A DNA stretch of 64,000 bases from contig JANXOM010000072.1 in assembly GCA_025353585.1 (NCBI GenBank), forward strand, positions 1 to 64,000. The letters run 5' to 3'. Below are positions 21,684-31,880 of the stretch, in pieces. The translations under genes were made by a program, and so were the position numbers. The notes below the pieces were generated by a model. The model saw only the letters and a list, made by a program, of their open reading frames with translations. It did no database searches and had not been told where the DNA came from. Source of the stretch: Deltaproteobacteria bacterium (lineage in GTDB: Bacteria > Myxococcota_A > Polyangia > Haliangiales > Haliangiaceae). Every line of letters starts with the position of its first letter. Positions within the stretch are counted from its first letter, which is position 1.

Positions 21684-24619
21684 CCGAGGACTCCCTGCTG
21701 CGTCCGGAGACCGCGACCATCATGGTCGTCGACGACAACACCGCGACGCGCCGCATGGTCCGTAACGCGCTCCAGCGCAACGGCCACCACGTCGTGGAGG
21801 CGCCGGACGGCCGGACCGCGCGCGCGCTGATCCAGAGCGAGCACCCGCGCGTCGTCATCCAGGACCTGATGCTGCCCGACGCGGACGGCTTCGAGCTCGT
21901 CGGCGAGCTGCGCAGCCTCGCGGTGGGCGACGTGTCGATCCTCGCGTTCAGCGGGTTCGCCTCGAAGCTCGACGAGGCGCGCGTGTCCACGGTCGGCTTC
22001 GACGACATCATCTCGAAGCCGATCGCGCCGTCGCGGCTCGTGCCGATCGTCGAGTCGCACTTGCCCTCGCGCGTCCCGACCTCGGATCGCTTCGGCGTCG
22101 GGCGGCGCGTGGTCATCGCCGATGACGATCCGCTGCAGCGCAAGCTCGCCGCGTTCCGCCTGCAGCGCTACGGCTTCGACGTGGAGACCGTGCCGAACGG
22201 CGCGGCCGCGCTCGCGGCGGTCCGGCGCCGGCGGCCGGACATCATCGTGTCCGACGTGATGATGCCGGAGCTGGACGGCTTCGGCCTCGCGATGGCGCTG
22301 CGCGCGGAGGGCTCGCTGGCGGAGCTGCCGCTCCTGCTCGTGACGTCGAGCTACGTCGAGCCGTCGGACCGCGAGCTGGCGCGACGTGCCGGCGCGAACG
22401 ACCTCGTGCTGCGCACGCCGGAGCTCGGCGAGCTCGTGACGGTGCTCCGGGAAGCGATCGCCGGGAAGCGTGGGAAGCGGCCGCTCGCGGACATGTCGAT
22501 CGCGGAACTCGAGGCGGAGCGCAACCGCCGCGTGTTCCGTCAGCTCGATAAGCAGGTGAAGCTGAACACCGAGCTCGCGAAGCGCGCGACCTCGCTCGCG
22601 TCCGAGCTCGCGGTCCTGACCGGCATCTCGGAGGCGGTGCTCAAGCATCGCGACATCGCGGTGTCGCTCGACGAGGCTCTCGCCGCATGCTTCGACGCCG
22701 GCGGCGTGCCCGTCGGCGCGCTGTACCTGCTCGAGCCCGGCGGTGCGATGCGCGTGCGGCCCGTGGGCAGCGATGTCGCCTGGACCGCGCTCGATCTTCG
22801 TGGCTTCTTCGGTCACGAGGACCTCCTGCGCCAGGTGCTCGAGCGCAAGCGCCCGCTGTTCATTCCGTCGCCGGACGTGGCCGCCCCGACGAGCGCGGCG
22901 CTCCTCGCGGCGTGTGCGGGGACGGGGATCCTCGTCATCCCGTTGCACCACCTCGACCTGCCGCTGGGCGCCCTGATGATGGTGGCGCGCAGCCGCGAGC
23001 TCGATCGCGAGGCGTGGCGCGCCTTCGCCGGCGGCGTCGGGACGCAGCTCTCGCAGGTCCTCGCGCTGTCGCGCGCGTTCCAGGAGCGCGAGGACGCGGA
23101 GGCCCGGTCGGCCGGGCAAGCGGCGCTGCTCGAGGCGATCTTCCAGAGCGCGCCGGACTTCGTGTTCCACATGGCGCTCGACGGCACGATCCAGTACGCC
23201 AACCGCAGCATCCGCGGGTTGACGCCGGCGCAGCTCTTCGGGAAGCGGTGGGCGGACCTCGTCGGGCCCGAGGATCGGGTCTCGGTCACGGCCGCGCTGG
23301 CCAAGGTCGCGCGCGGCGAGGTCGCGGAGTTCGAGTCGCAGTACGTGGGCGCGGATGGCGCTTCGGTCTGGTTCTCGACGCGCCTCGCGCCGGTGATGCA
23401 GGGGACAGTGGTGGTCGGCACCGTCGTGATCTCGCGCGACGTCAGCGACAAGAAGCAGTCCGAGATGCAGCTGATGCTCGCGGACCGGATGGCGTCGGTC
23501 GGCACGCTCGCCGCGGGCGTGGCCCACGAGATCAACAACCCGCTCGCGTCGGTCATCGCGAACCTCGACATGGCCGCGCAGGACGTCAGCGAGATGCAGG
23601 GGCGGGGGCAGTGGTTGCCGACAGACCTCGTCGACGAGCTGCAGGATGCGCGCGATGCGTCCGAGCGCGTGCGGCAGATCGTGCGCGACCTGAAGATCTT
23701 CTCGCGCACCGAGGTCGACTCGCGCGGCCCGGTGGACGTGAAGGCGGTGCTCGAGTCGACGCTGCGCATGGCGCACAACGAGATCCGGCATCGCGCGCGC
23801 GTGGTGCGCACGTACACGAACGTGCCGGACGTATACGCGAACGAGTCGCGGCTCGGGCAGGTCTTCTTGAACCTGATCGTCAACGCCGTGCACGCGATCC
23901 CCGAGGGCGACTACGAGCACAACGAGGTGCGCGTGGGGACATCGGTCGACGCGAAGGGCCAGATCGTGGTGACGATCCGCGACACGGGCGCGGGCATCCC
24001 GGTGGAGGTCCGACCGCGGCTCTTCACGCCGTTCTTCACGACGAAGCCGGTCGGCGTCGGCACGGGGCTCGGGCTGGCGATCTCGCACAAGATCATCTCG
24101 TCCCTCGACGGCACGATCACGTTCGAGAGCGAGCTCGGCAAGGGCACCGAGTTCCGGATCACGCTGCCGGCTGCGGTCGCCGCGCCCGACGGGGGCCGCC
24201 GCCGCATGGGGCCGAGCATCCCGCCGCCGCGCTCGCGCGACCTGCGCCGCGGCCGCATCCTGGTCATCGACGACGAGGAGGCGCTGACGCACACGGTGCA
24301 GCGCTACCTGACGCAGACGCACGACGTGGTAGCGATGACGAGCTCGCGCGCGGCGCTGGACCTGCTCGAGAGCGGCGACCGCTTCGACGTGATCCTGTGC
24401 GACCTGATGATGCCGCAGGTCACCGGCATGGAGGTCCACGCGGCGATCCACCGGCTCGACCCGGCGCAGGCCGCGCGCGTGGTCTTCCTGACCGGCGGCG
24501 CGTTCACCGCCTCGGCCCAGGACTTCCTCGACGCCTCGCCGAACCCGCGCCTCGAGAAGCCCTTCGACCTGCGCGTCCTCGGCGACCTCGTCGACTCCCT
24601 CATCCGCGGGACGGTGTAA
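21680..24619 (+). CDS. Hybrid sensor histidine kinase (REC-REC-GAF-PAS-HisKA-HATPase-REC)
   Basis: IMVVDDNTATRRMVRN...VVIADDDPLQRKL...GVAHEINNPLASVIANLDMAA...GTGLGLAISHKI...ILVIDDEEALTHTV; GTGA overlap. Confidence 0.95.
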   Translation: MTEDSLLRPETATIMVVDDNTATRRMVRNALQRNGHHVVEAPDGRTARALIQSEHPRVVIQDLMLPDADGFELVGELRSLAVGDVSILAFSGFASKLDEARVSTVGFDDIISKPIAPSRLVPIVESHLPSRVPTSDRFGVGRRVVIADDDPLQRKLAAFRLQRYGFDVETVPNGAAALAAVRRRRPDIIVSDVMMPELDGFGLAMALRAEGSLAELPLLLVTSSYVEPSDRELARRAGANDLVLRTPELGELVTVLREAIAGKRGKRPLADMSIAELEAERNRRVFRQLDKQVKLNTELAKRATSLASELAVLTGISEAVLKHRDIAVSLDEALAACFDAGGVPVGALYLLEPGGAMRVRPVGSDVAWTALDLRGFFGHEDLLRQVLERKRPLFIPSPDVAAPTSAALLAACAGTGILVIPLHHLDLPLGALMMVARSRELDREAWRAFAGGVGTQLSQVLALSRAFQEREDAEARSAGQAALLEAIFQSAPDFVFHMALDGTIQYANRSIRGLTPAQLFGKRWADLVGPEDRVSVTAALAKVARGEVAEFESQYVGADGASVWFSTRLAPVMQGTVVVGTVVISRDVSDKKQSEMQLMLADRMASVGTLAAGVAHEINNPLASVIANLDMAAQDVSEMQGRGQWLPTDLVDELQDARDASERVRQIVRDLKIFSRTEVDSRGPVDVKAVLESTLRMAHNEIRHRARVVRTYTNVPDVYANESRLGQVFLNLIVNAVHAIPEGDYEHNEVRVGTSVDAKGQIVVTIRDTGAGIPVEVRPRLFTPFFTTKPVGVGTGLGLAISHKIISSLDGTITFESELGKGTEFRITLPAAVAAPDGGRRRMGPSIPPPRSRDLRRGRILVIDDEEALTHTVQRYLTQTHDVVAMTSSRAALDLLESGDRFDVILCDLMMPQVTGMEVHAAIHRLDPAQAARVVFLTGGAFTASAQDFLDASPNPRLEKPFDLRVLGDLVDSLIRGTV

Positions 24620-24695
24620 GACTTGTCAGCCCGGCCCCGCGAGGAAGTCTTGTTGTTTCGGTGAGTTAACCGGGGACGGTGCAAGACTTGTCAGC
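24608..24695. repeat. 23-bp direct repeat GGGACGGTG(T/C)AAGACTTGTCAGC x2, 65 bp apart, with an intervening inverted AAGTCTTG
   Basis: Copies at 24608-24630 and 24673-24695 (1 mismatch); AAGTCTTG at 24645-24652 is the reverse complement of CAAGACTT at 24682-24689. Confidence 0.85.
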
Positions 24696-24746
24696 TCGGC
24701 GCGGAAAGCACGCAACCGCGGCGAACACCGACCGATACGCGCGGCC

Positions 24747-26273
24747 ATGTCCATGACCCCCTCGTTTCGCTATCGTGCGCGCATGGCGCGTTGGTGGCGT
24801 AATTCCCTCCTCCTTCTCCTCTCGGTCACCGCCGCGGCGTGCGGCACCAAGAGCAACCCCGCGGCGACCTGCAGCGAAAATGGCGAGTGCAGCGACCCGA
24901 GCTTCCCGTTCTGCGATGTGGACGGCACGATCAGCGGCGACGCTGGGTCGTGTATCGCCGTCGTCTGCAAGACCGGCCAGATTGGCGGCTGCAATTCAGA
25001 TGGCAACGCGCTGGTGTGCAACGCCGATGGGACAACCTTCGATACCGAGTCATGTCCGGCTGGATGCGACGCTCACGCCGGTTGCCTCGCATGCAAGCCG
25101 AACGAATCTGCGTGCGTTGGCACGACGCTCAGCACGTGCGGCCCCGATGGGACCGTGGCGTCCACCGTCGAATGTCAGTTTGCTTGCAGCGCTGACGGCG
25201 AGAGGTGCACGAGCATGGTTCCGTCGAACGGTCTGTTGCCCTACCTGGACGCGGTTGTCCTGCCGCCAGATGTGGATCTCGAAAATGGCAGCTTCAATGT
25301 CGACACCGGCTCGTTCTTTCCAGCGAGCGGGAACGGCGTCGTGTATCCGATTGTGGATGGCCCAGCGCCGGCGGGCGGCGTGCCGGTCCGGGTTCTTGTC
25401 GTCCATGACCTGACATTGAACAACGTGAGCATTTCGATCGATGGGTTGCGGCCGGCCGGAGCGCTTGCAGTCATGGCGACGGGGAACGTCAATATCAACG
25501 GACGCAACGTCGTCTCTGGGTCGATCACCGCAGCGGGATGTGACGCCGGCAGTGGTGGTACTTCGACGGACGCAAAGCATCACGCCGGCGGGGGCGGTGG
25601 GGGCGGGTTTGCGACGAGCGGCGGCGCGGGGGGGAGCGTCACATCCCTGGCCTCCGGTGGGTCAGCAGGAAACTCCGGTGGGACCGCCGAGCTCATACCG
25701 CTTCGGGGTGGCTGCCCGGGTGGCAGTACTCAATTCGGACCAGGCGGTGGTGGCGGTGCGGCGTTCCAGATCAGCAGCTTCGGCACGATCACGTTGCATG
25801 GAACGCTTGTTGCCGACGGATCACATCCAAGCTCGCCGGTCACTGGAGACACCGGAATCTTTTCTAACCGTGGCATCGGCGTTGGTGGTGGCGCCGGCGG
25901 CGCAGTTCTCCTCGAGGCGCCCACAGTCGTTATTGACAACCCCGGCATCTTGCTGACCCGCGGTGCGGGCGGGACCTCACGTGATTTCTATCCAGCGGAG
26001 CCGTCCGACAGCCTACCGTTCCAGTCCGGTGGTGCTTGTGTAGTGAATGATGGAAGCTGCGGTGTTGGCGGCGACGGCGCATCGCCAACTGCCAGTGGTC
26101 ACGCGGGCCAAACCCTCACCTTCGATATCAATGATAGCCGGCAGTACGCCGCGGGGGGCGGCGGGGGTGGCGATGGCAGGATCCGGATCAACACGCTCGA
26201 TGGGATGTTCACGCGCGGCAACAACTCGATCATCGCGGGAAGCGTGACGACCGGAAAAGTCATCTTGCAGTAG
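24747..26273 (+). CDS. Cys-rich/Gly-rich extracellular lipoprotein
   Basis: LLLLLSVTAAACGTKSNPAATCSENGECSDPSFPFCDVDG... then GGGGGGGFATSGGAGGS; lipobox. Confidence 0.85.
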   Translation: MSMTPSFRYRARMARWWRNSLLLLLSVTAAACGTKSNPAATCSENGECSDPSFPFCDVDGTISGDAGSCIAVVCKTGQIGGCNSDGNALVCNADGTTFDTESCPAGCDAHAGCLACKPNESACVGTTLSTCGPDGTVASTVECQFACSADGERCTSMVPSNGLLPYLDAVVLPPDVDLENGSFNVDTGSFFPASGNGVVYPIVDGPAPAGGVPVRVLVVHDLTLNNVSISIDGLRPAGALAVMATGNVNINGRNVVSGSITAAGCDAGSGGTSTDAKHHAGGGGGGGFATSGGAGGSVTSLASGGSAGNSGGTAELIPLRGGCPGGSTQFGPGGGGGAAFQISSFGTITLHGTLVADGSHPSSPVTGDTGIFSNRGIGVGGGAGGAVLLEAPTVVIDNPGILLTRGAGGTSRDFYPAEPSDSLPFQSGGACVVNDGSCGVGGDGASPTASGHAGQTLTFDINDSRQYAAGGGGGGDGRIRINTLDGMFTRGNNSIIAGSVTTGKVILQ

Positions 26274-26341
26274 GGCTCGGAACGCGTGGCTGCAAGCGCG
26301 TCGCCGCCAACTCGATCGTCCGCGGCGGCCCGTACGAGAAA

Positions 26342-26372
26342 CGCCCCGCTTCGCCATTGCGAAGTCGGGGCG
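26342..26372. terminator. Hairpin between convergent genes, possible bidirectional terminator
   Basis: cgccccgcttcg...cgaagtcggggcg stem between stop codons of convergent ORFs. Confidence 0.5.
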
Positions 26373-26403
26373 CCTCGTTACGGCCGCTACGAGTTCGATT
26401 CGA

Positions 26404-27255
26404 TCAGAACGGCGTGGCCGAATACGGGAACGTCGCCAGCGGCTCCGGGTGGCCCTGCTGCGTGTTCTTCGGGTCTGGCGCCGTCGCGTTGTCGACGTTC
26501 TTCGACGCGGTCTTCGAGTACTGCACGCCATCGCTGATCAGCGCTTGGAGCTGAAGGACCGTCGGGTCGACACCACTGCCACCATCGAGCGGGGCCCGCG
26601 CGTCGAGTCCTCCAATGAGGTAGCGGTACGTCACGTCGATGGTGTCATCCTTCAGGCCGCGGCCACCGCAGAGCAGCGGCGCGGAGGTCAAATCGCCACA
26701 TGGGATGCCGTAGTTGCTGGCGGCGATGCTGGTGTCGATTCGCATCACATCGGGCTCGAACTGGCCGAACACCTTGTCGGCGTATGCCTGCGCCCCCGAG
26801 CCGGCGGCTGCGGTGATCTTGCCATCGCTTCCGATGACTCCCGCCTTGCCGACTGCGCCGCACTTTAGGCCGGCCGGCTTGAAGCCGGTATCTGCTGTGA
26901 AGCCAGCCTCGCCGTCGATGACGCAGGTTCCGAGATAGATAGCCTTTAGAACCGTCTTGCCTTCACCCACAACAGCGTTCAGCGTCGTCGAGTCGACTCC
27001 CGCGAAGGTCGGCGCGGTGGCGTTGTATCCGTTCATGAACGCGTTGGTAATTAGAAGTGCTTCGTTGACGGCGGGCCGAGCAAGCTGCTCGACCTGGTGG
27101 AATGCCACTGGTTGTGGGCTCCCATCGATCCCCGAGCCGGAGCCTGAGCCGGAGCCTCCGCCGTCGACCTTGGCGGTGTCATCGCCGCAGGCACCAGCCG
27201 AGAGAAGAGCGATCGCAGCCGCACCGCGCAGAATGTTCATCTTGATGTTCTTCAT
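26404..27255 (-). CDS. DUF4331-like lipoprotein
   Basis: LLSAGACGDDTAKVDGGGSGSGSGSG lipobox/linker; VEQLARPAVNEALLITNAFMNGYNATAP resembles the DUF4331 C-terminal part. Confidence 0.75.
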   Translation of the reverse strand: MKNIKMNILRGAAAIALLSAGACGDDTAKVDGGGSGSGSGSGIDGSPQPVAFHQVEQLARPAVNEALLITNAFMNGYNATAPTFAGVDSTTLNAVVGEGKTVLKAIYLGTCVIDGEAGFTADTGFKPAGLKCGAVGKAGVIGSDGKITAAAGSGAQAYADKVFGQFEPDVMRIDTSIAASNYGIPCGDLTSAPLLCGGRGLKDDTIDVTYRYLIGGLDARAPLDGGSGVDPTVLQLQALISDGVQYSKTASKNVDNATAPDPKNTQQGHPEPLATFPYSATPF

Positions 27256-27269
27256 GGTGGTGATTCCCT

Positions 27270-28103
27270 TCACTCCGCCACGGAGATGGTGGACCAGGTG
27301 TCGAGGACCGTGCTGCCGAGCTGGGCCGGCTTGACCTCGAGCACGATGGCAAGGACATTCAGGTTCTTCGTGAAGTCTGGGGCGCAGCTCGGGGGATTCC
27401 AAAGATTGATTCCGTCATTGTCGGGAACGTTCCCCGAACCTTCAGCGAAAAAGCCGTCTCCGCGGCAGTTTGGCGGAAACTGCGCGAGCGCACTTGCATC
27501 GACGTTGCCGCCCGCTCCACCGAAGAACAACTGCGCGAGCCAGGCGCGGACCTGGAAGAAGCGGATGACGTCAAAGTGAAACGCGTCGGCGCGCGTACCG
27601 ATGAACCAGCGAACATCGAGTCCGGCTACCGTGCCGGTGTTGATCTTCAGATTGGTGCCGCCAGCCTTCGAATCCGGGTAGTTCGTCGTGGAGCCGCTGA
27701 GCGTGCCGGCGACCGTACCGTTCTTGAGAAGCGTGAGGGTCACCGTCTGCGCTCCCGTCGCATCGGGCGTCCCTGCTTCATAGCGAAAGACGAAGTCATC
27801 GCTGGCCGTCGGGGTCGCGGTCTTCGACGCGACCTTGCTGACGTGCTGCTCGTAACGAGCAGCGGTGCTGAGGAAGTACTGCTTGCCCGGCAACGACCGC
27901 GGGTTGAAGTACGTCGTTATTACCGTGTTCGCGGCCGCGTCGGGCTCGTTGAACGTGAAGTGATCCGTCAGGTTCAGCGCACGCGACTTGAGGTCCGTGT
28001 CGCCGTCGTCGTGATCCGACGCGTACGACATCGACCCGTACGTCGCCAGCGCGCCGGCTAGCGCCACCGGCAAAGCAGCCAAGACTAGTTTTCTCATCTT
28101 CAT
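27270..28103 (-). CDS. DUF4331-like secreted protein
   Basis: ASDHDDGDTDLKSRALNLTDHFTFNEPDA...LVLSTAARYEQ-type beta-rich protein; signal peptide; 14 bp from next gene. Confidence 0.75.
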   Translation of the reverse strand: MKMRKLVLAALPVALAGALATYGSMSYASDHDDGDTDLKSRALNLTDHFTFNEPDAAANTVITTYFNPRSLPGKQYFLSTAARYEQHVSKVASKTATPTASDDFVFRYEAGTPDATGAQTVTLTLLKNGTVAGTLSGSTTNYPDSKAGGTNLKINTGTVAGLDVRWFIGTRADAFHFDVIRFFQVRAWLAQLFFGGAGGNVDASALAQFPPNCRGDGFFAEGSGNVPDNDGINLWNPPSCAPDFTKNLNVLAIVLEVKPAQLGSTVLDTWSTISVAE

Positions 28104-28264
28104 CTTTGAAATCTCCCCCGTGATGGAAGTAACGGCCTCTCACACCGACGTCGGTGCGCAGCCTCCTGACCCATCATACGAGGAAGGATCACACCCGGAT
28201 CAAATCGGACTCGAAAAAGGATCCCGATTGCTCGCCGTTCCGTACTGACGCGGAGGCGCACAGC

Positions 28265-29656
28265 ATGGTCATGTTCAAAGAAGTGGAGATCCGGTCCTGG
28301 TCGAGGCTGCTGGCGTGCGCCGCAGGTGGATTTTTCCTCGGTGCGCTCATCGTCGGTGTCGTCCTGCTGCGCGGGCGCACAGTGGGCGGAAACGCTCCTG
28401 CGGCACGGGCGCTCACCACCCTCGCAGGTCCGGATCTCTCGCCCGATCCGGCCGTCGTCCACTACAAGTTCGCCATCACTCAGGCCGCCACCGATCGCGC
28501 CGACATGGCGAGCACGATCGCGGCCCTCGAAGCCCGCATCAAGCAGTTCGGCAAGTCTCCGTACGACTACAACGAGGTCGCCGAGCAGTACCTCCGGCGC
28601 GCGCAGGAAGACGGCGACAAGGCCGATTACGACGCGGCCGAGAAGGCCGCGACGGCCTCGCTCGCGATCATCCGCAACCCGAACGCGGGTCTCCTCACGC
28701 TCGCGAAGGTCCTCAGCGCGCGCCACGACTTTCGCGAGGCCATCGCGCTCGCGAACGAGCAGCTTGCCCAGAAGAAGTCGGCCGGCGCCTACGGGATCAT
28801 CGCCACCGCGGAGCTCGCGCTCGGCGAGCTGCCGCAAGCGATGGACGCCGCGAACACCGCGCTCGTCATGAAGCCCGACACCGGCAACTACATGATGCGG
28901 GCGCTCGTGCTCGAGGCGCAGGGCCGCGACGCCGAGGCCGCGTTCGACTTCGCGCGCGCGGCCGCCGTCGAGTCGTACGGCGACGCCCCGGGCTCGGCGC
29001 ACCTCCGCGCGCTGTGGGGCCGCTTCCTGCTCCGCCGCGGCGACTACGCCGGCGCGCAGCTCGTGCTCGCGGAGGCGCTGCGCATCGTCCCCGAGTTCCC
29101 GCTCGCCACCGCGCAAGAGGCCGAGCTCGCGCTGCGCATGGGCCACGCGAAGGAGGCGGCGGCGGAGTTCGAGACGGCGTTCGTCGCGTCGCGGCAGGTG
29201 AGGTACCTCATCGACCAGGCGCGCGCGCAGGAGCTCGCCGGGGACAAGCCGGGCGCGGACAGCCTGCGCGATCAGGTCGAGACGATCGTCCGCGGCGAGC
29301 TCGACGAGGGCGGGCTCGGCCACCGGCTCGATCTCGTGGAGGTGCTCGTCGATCGCAACGCGAAGATCAGCGAAGCGATCGCCCTCGCGCAGGACGAAGT
29401 GACGCGCCGGCCGAGCGTGATGTCGCGCTTCCAGCTCGCGCGCGCGCTGGCCCGCAGCGGCGACACGGGCGCGGCGATGACGCAGGTGCAGGCCGCGCTC
29501 GCGACGGGCGCGCACGAGGCCGAGCTGTACGAGCTCGCGGCGCGCCTCGAGCGCCAGAAGGGCGGTGGCCCGCGCGCGGCGATGTACGAGCGCGAGGCCG
29601 ACCGCTACGACCCGGGCCGGTCCGGCTGGCGCGCGCTCGGCATGGACGGCAAGTGA
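28265..29656 (+). CDS. TPR protein, membrane-anchored
   Basis: One N-terminal TM (LLACAAGGFFLGALIVGVVLL) followed by TPR-like repeats. Confidence 0.88.
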   Translation: MVMFKEVEIRSWSRLLACAAGGFFLGALIVGVVLLRGRTVGGNAPAARALTTLAGPDLSPDPAVVHYKFAITQAATDRADMASTIAALEARIKQFGKSPYDYNEVAEQYLRRAQEDGDKADYDAAEKAATASLAIIRNPNAGLLTLAKVLSARHDFREAIALANEQLAQKKSAGAYGIIATAELALGELPQAMDAANTALVMKPDTGNYMMRALVLEAQGRDAEAAFDFARAAAVESYGDAPGSAHLRALWGRFLLRRGDYAGAQLVLAEALRIVPEFPLATAQEAELALRMGHAKEAAAEFETAFVASRQVRYLIDQARAQELAGDKPGADSLRDQVETIVRGELDEGGLGHRLDLVEVLVDRNAKISEAIALAQDEVTRRPSVMSRFQLARALARSGDTGAAMTQVQAALATGAHEAELYELAARLERQKGGGPRAAMYEREADRYDPGRSGWRALGMDGK

Positions 29657-30753
29657 TGCGGGCGCTCGTCGCCGCGATCGCGCTCCTCGTCGCGCTTGGC
29701 ACCACGCACCCCGCGGCCGCCCACCCCATGGACGTCGGCTATCTCCGCATCGACCTCGACGGCAGCGCCGCCCGCATCAAGCTCGACATCGACGTCAAGC
29801 TCGCCGCGCTCCTGCTCGGCACCGACGAGCACACCATGGACGACGCCACGCTGCGCGCGCGCACCGCCGAGCTGGCGACGGCCACGTATCGTGCGGCCGC
29901 CGTGACGAGCGGCGAGGCGGCGTGCACGTGGACCACCACGGTCGCCGAGCTGCACGGGCGCACGGTCAGCCTCGCCGATCGCGCGGAGTGTCCGTCCGCG
30001 ATCCGGACGTTGCACTGGGCCGTGCCGTTCGCGGCGCGGGCGCCCTCGACATTCAAGCTCCTCGTGAAGGCGCACGGCGCGGGCGGCGAGCAGGCGTCGA
30101 TCGTGGATCGCGACAAGCCGACCATCGAGGTGACGGGCGGCGCGCCGGCATCGGTCGGGTTCGGCGACTTCGTGTGGACGGGCGTGTCGCACATCGGCGC
30201 GGTGCCGTCCGAGTGGCGCGATGCGGACGGCGGGCTGAAGCTGCCGGACGGCATCGACCACATCATGTTCGTGCTCGCGCTCCTGCTCGCGGGCGGCTCG
30301 ATCCGGCAGCTCGCCGGGATCACGACGGGGTTCACGATCGGGCACTCGATCACGCTGGCGCTCTCGACGCTCGACGTGGTGCGGCCGCCCGCGATCATCA
30401 TCGAGCCTCTGATCGCGCTGTCGATCGCGGTCGTGGCGGCGGAGGCGCTGAGCGGGAAGCTGCCGAAGTATCGCTGGAAGGTGGCGACGTTCTTCGGGCT
30501 CATCCACGGGTTCGGCTTCGCGCGGGCGCTGCAGGACTTCGATCTTTCGAAGGTGAACACCGTGGAGGCGCTGTTCGGGTACAACCTCGGCGTCGAGCTC
30601 GGGCAGCTGACGATCATCCTGCTGTTCGCGCCGCTGGTGCTGCTGGCCCATCGCAACCCGCGGACGCGGTTCGTGGTGGTGAAGATCGCGCCGGCGCTGA
30701 TCCTGGTGTGCGGCCTCTACTGGTTCGTGCAGCGGATCCTCGTTCACGCGTGA
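29656..30753 (+). CDS. HupE/UreJ family membrane protein
   Basis: DGIDHIMFVLALLLAGG...GFTIGHSITLALSTL...FFGLIHGFGFARAL...YNLGVELGQLTIIL. Confidence 0.9.
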   Translation: MRALVAAIALLVALGTTHPAAAHPMDVGYLRIDLDGSAARIKLDIDVKLAALLLGTDEHTMDDATLRARTAELATATYRAAAVTSGEAACTWTTTVAELHGRTVSLADRAECPSAIRTLHWAVPFAARAPSTFKLLVKAHGAGGEQASIVDRDKPTIEVTGGAPASVGFGDFVWTGVSHIGAVPSEWRDADGGLKLPDGIDHIMFVLALLLAGGSIRQLAGITTGFTIGHSITLALSTLDVVRPPAIIIEPLIALSIAVVAAEALSGKLPKYRWKVATFFGLIHGFGFARALQDFDLSKVNTVEALFGYNLGVELGQLTIILLFAPLVLLAHRNPRTRFVVVKIAPALILVCGLYWFVQRILVHA

Positions 30754-30779
30754 GCGCGTAAGCTCGGGCGCGATGGCGG

Positions 30780-31880
30780 TTACACCGTCCCTCGCTGGTA
30801 GGCCCAGAGGAGGGCCAGGAGCGCGACGGCGCCGGAGCCGCCCCAGAGGAGGGCCTGGTAGGCGGCGGTGCGTCGCAACGCGTAGAGGACCGGGAGCGCC
30901 AGGAGCACGATCGCGGCCTGGCCGAGCTCGACGCCCAGGTTGAAGCCGAGGAGGGCGCCGACGAGCTCGTGGGAGGGCAGGCCGAGGTCCACGAGGACGG
31001 AGGAGAAGCCAAAGCCGTGGAGCAGGCCCAGCGTGAACGCGACGGCCCAGCGGGCGTCGAGCGCGCGGACGAGGTTGTTCGCGGCGGCGGCGAAGACGGA
31101 GAGCGCGATGGCGACCTCCACGAAGCGCGAGGGCAGCTGCACGAGGCCGATCGCGGCGATCACCAGCGTGATCGAGTGGGCCAGCGTGAACGCGGTCACC
31201 ACCTCGAAGACCTCGATCACCACGTCGCGCAGCGAGTCGGCGGCGACCCAGCGCTGCGTGCGGCGCTGGTAGACGGCGGGCAGGATCAGGCAGAGCAGGA
31301 ACAAGATGTGGTCGGTGCCGCTCCAGATGTGGAGCACGCCATCGGTGACGAACGCCGCGAAGGACGTGCGCGCGCCGAGAGCGGCCGTGACCGGAGTCGC
31401 GTCGCGCGCGATCAGGGTCTGCGTGGCGCCGCGCGCCGCGAGGTGGATGAGGCCCTGGTGCTGCGGATCGAGATCGAACAGCAGGCTGTACGCGATCGTC
31501 AGCGCGCGCGGCTCGGTCGGGCACGTCGCGGTGAACGGCTGGGCCCAGTAGGTGCCGTCGGAGAGATCGACGAGCGCGGCCGGCGCGGCGACGCGCGGGC
31601 AGGGCGCGCCATCGGCGGCGAGGGCCAGGTGCGCCGCGACGTAGGCGGCGATGCGGGGCTCGGCCGCGCGGACCTCGCCCCAGGTGAGCGCGCCATCGCC
31701 GTCGCCGTCGAACGCCAGCGCTGCGTCGAGATCCACGAGCGCGATGTCCACGCGCCCGCGCACGCGGTCGCCGTCGAGCGCCAGGTGCACGTGGGCGTCG
31801 CTCAGCTTGTGCGCCGCCGCGAGCCGCGGCGCGCAAAGCACGCCCAGCGCCACGGCCAGCGCGAGCACGACGCGGGTCAC
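30780..31880 (-). CDS. HupE/UreJ family membrane protein (second copy)
   Basis: GTDHILFLLCLILPAV...AFTLAHSITLVIAAIGL...TLGLLHGFGFSSVLVDLGL...FNLGVELGQAAIVL. Confidence 0.9.
   Translation of the reverse strand: MTRVVLALAVALGVLCAPRLAAAHKLSDAHVHLALDGDRVRGRVDIALVDLDAALAFDGDGDGALTWGEVRAAEPRIAAYVAAHLALAADGAPCPRVAAPAALVDLSDGTYWAQPFTATCPTEPRALTIAYSLLFDLDPQHQGLIHLAARGATQTLIARDATPVTAALGARTSFAAFVTDGVLHIWSGTDHILFLLCLILPAVYQRRTQRWVAADSLRDVVIEVFEVVTAFTLAHSITLVIAAIGLVQLPSRFVEVAIALSVFAAAANNLVRALDARWAVAFTLGLLHGFGFSSVLVDLGLPSHELVGALLGFNLGVELGQAAIVLLALPVLYALRRTAAYQALLWGGSGAVALLALLWAYQRGTV

Noticed and set aside
21605-24451. 948-aa minus-strand ORF
   Set aside because: Antisense of a hybrid histidine kinase with intact motifs; His/Arg-rich shadow frame
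25552-26170. Gly-codon runs (ggcgggggcggtgggggc) as a possible tandem repeat or regulatory G-quadruplex locus
   Set aside because: Explained by poly-Gly coding in an extracellular lipoprotein; no regular repeat unit
27120-27175. gagccggagcctgagccggagcc repeat as a mobile or CRISPR-like element
   Set aside because: Short in-frame GSGSGSG linker after a lipobox
28315-29640. Upstream part of the 812-aa plus-strand ORF in the HupE/UreJ frame
   Set aside because: The ORF extends upstream through the TPR gene in another frame; real start is the ATG at 29656 overlapping the TPR stop
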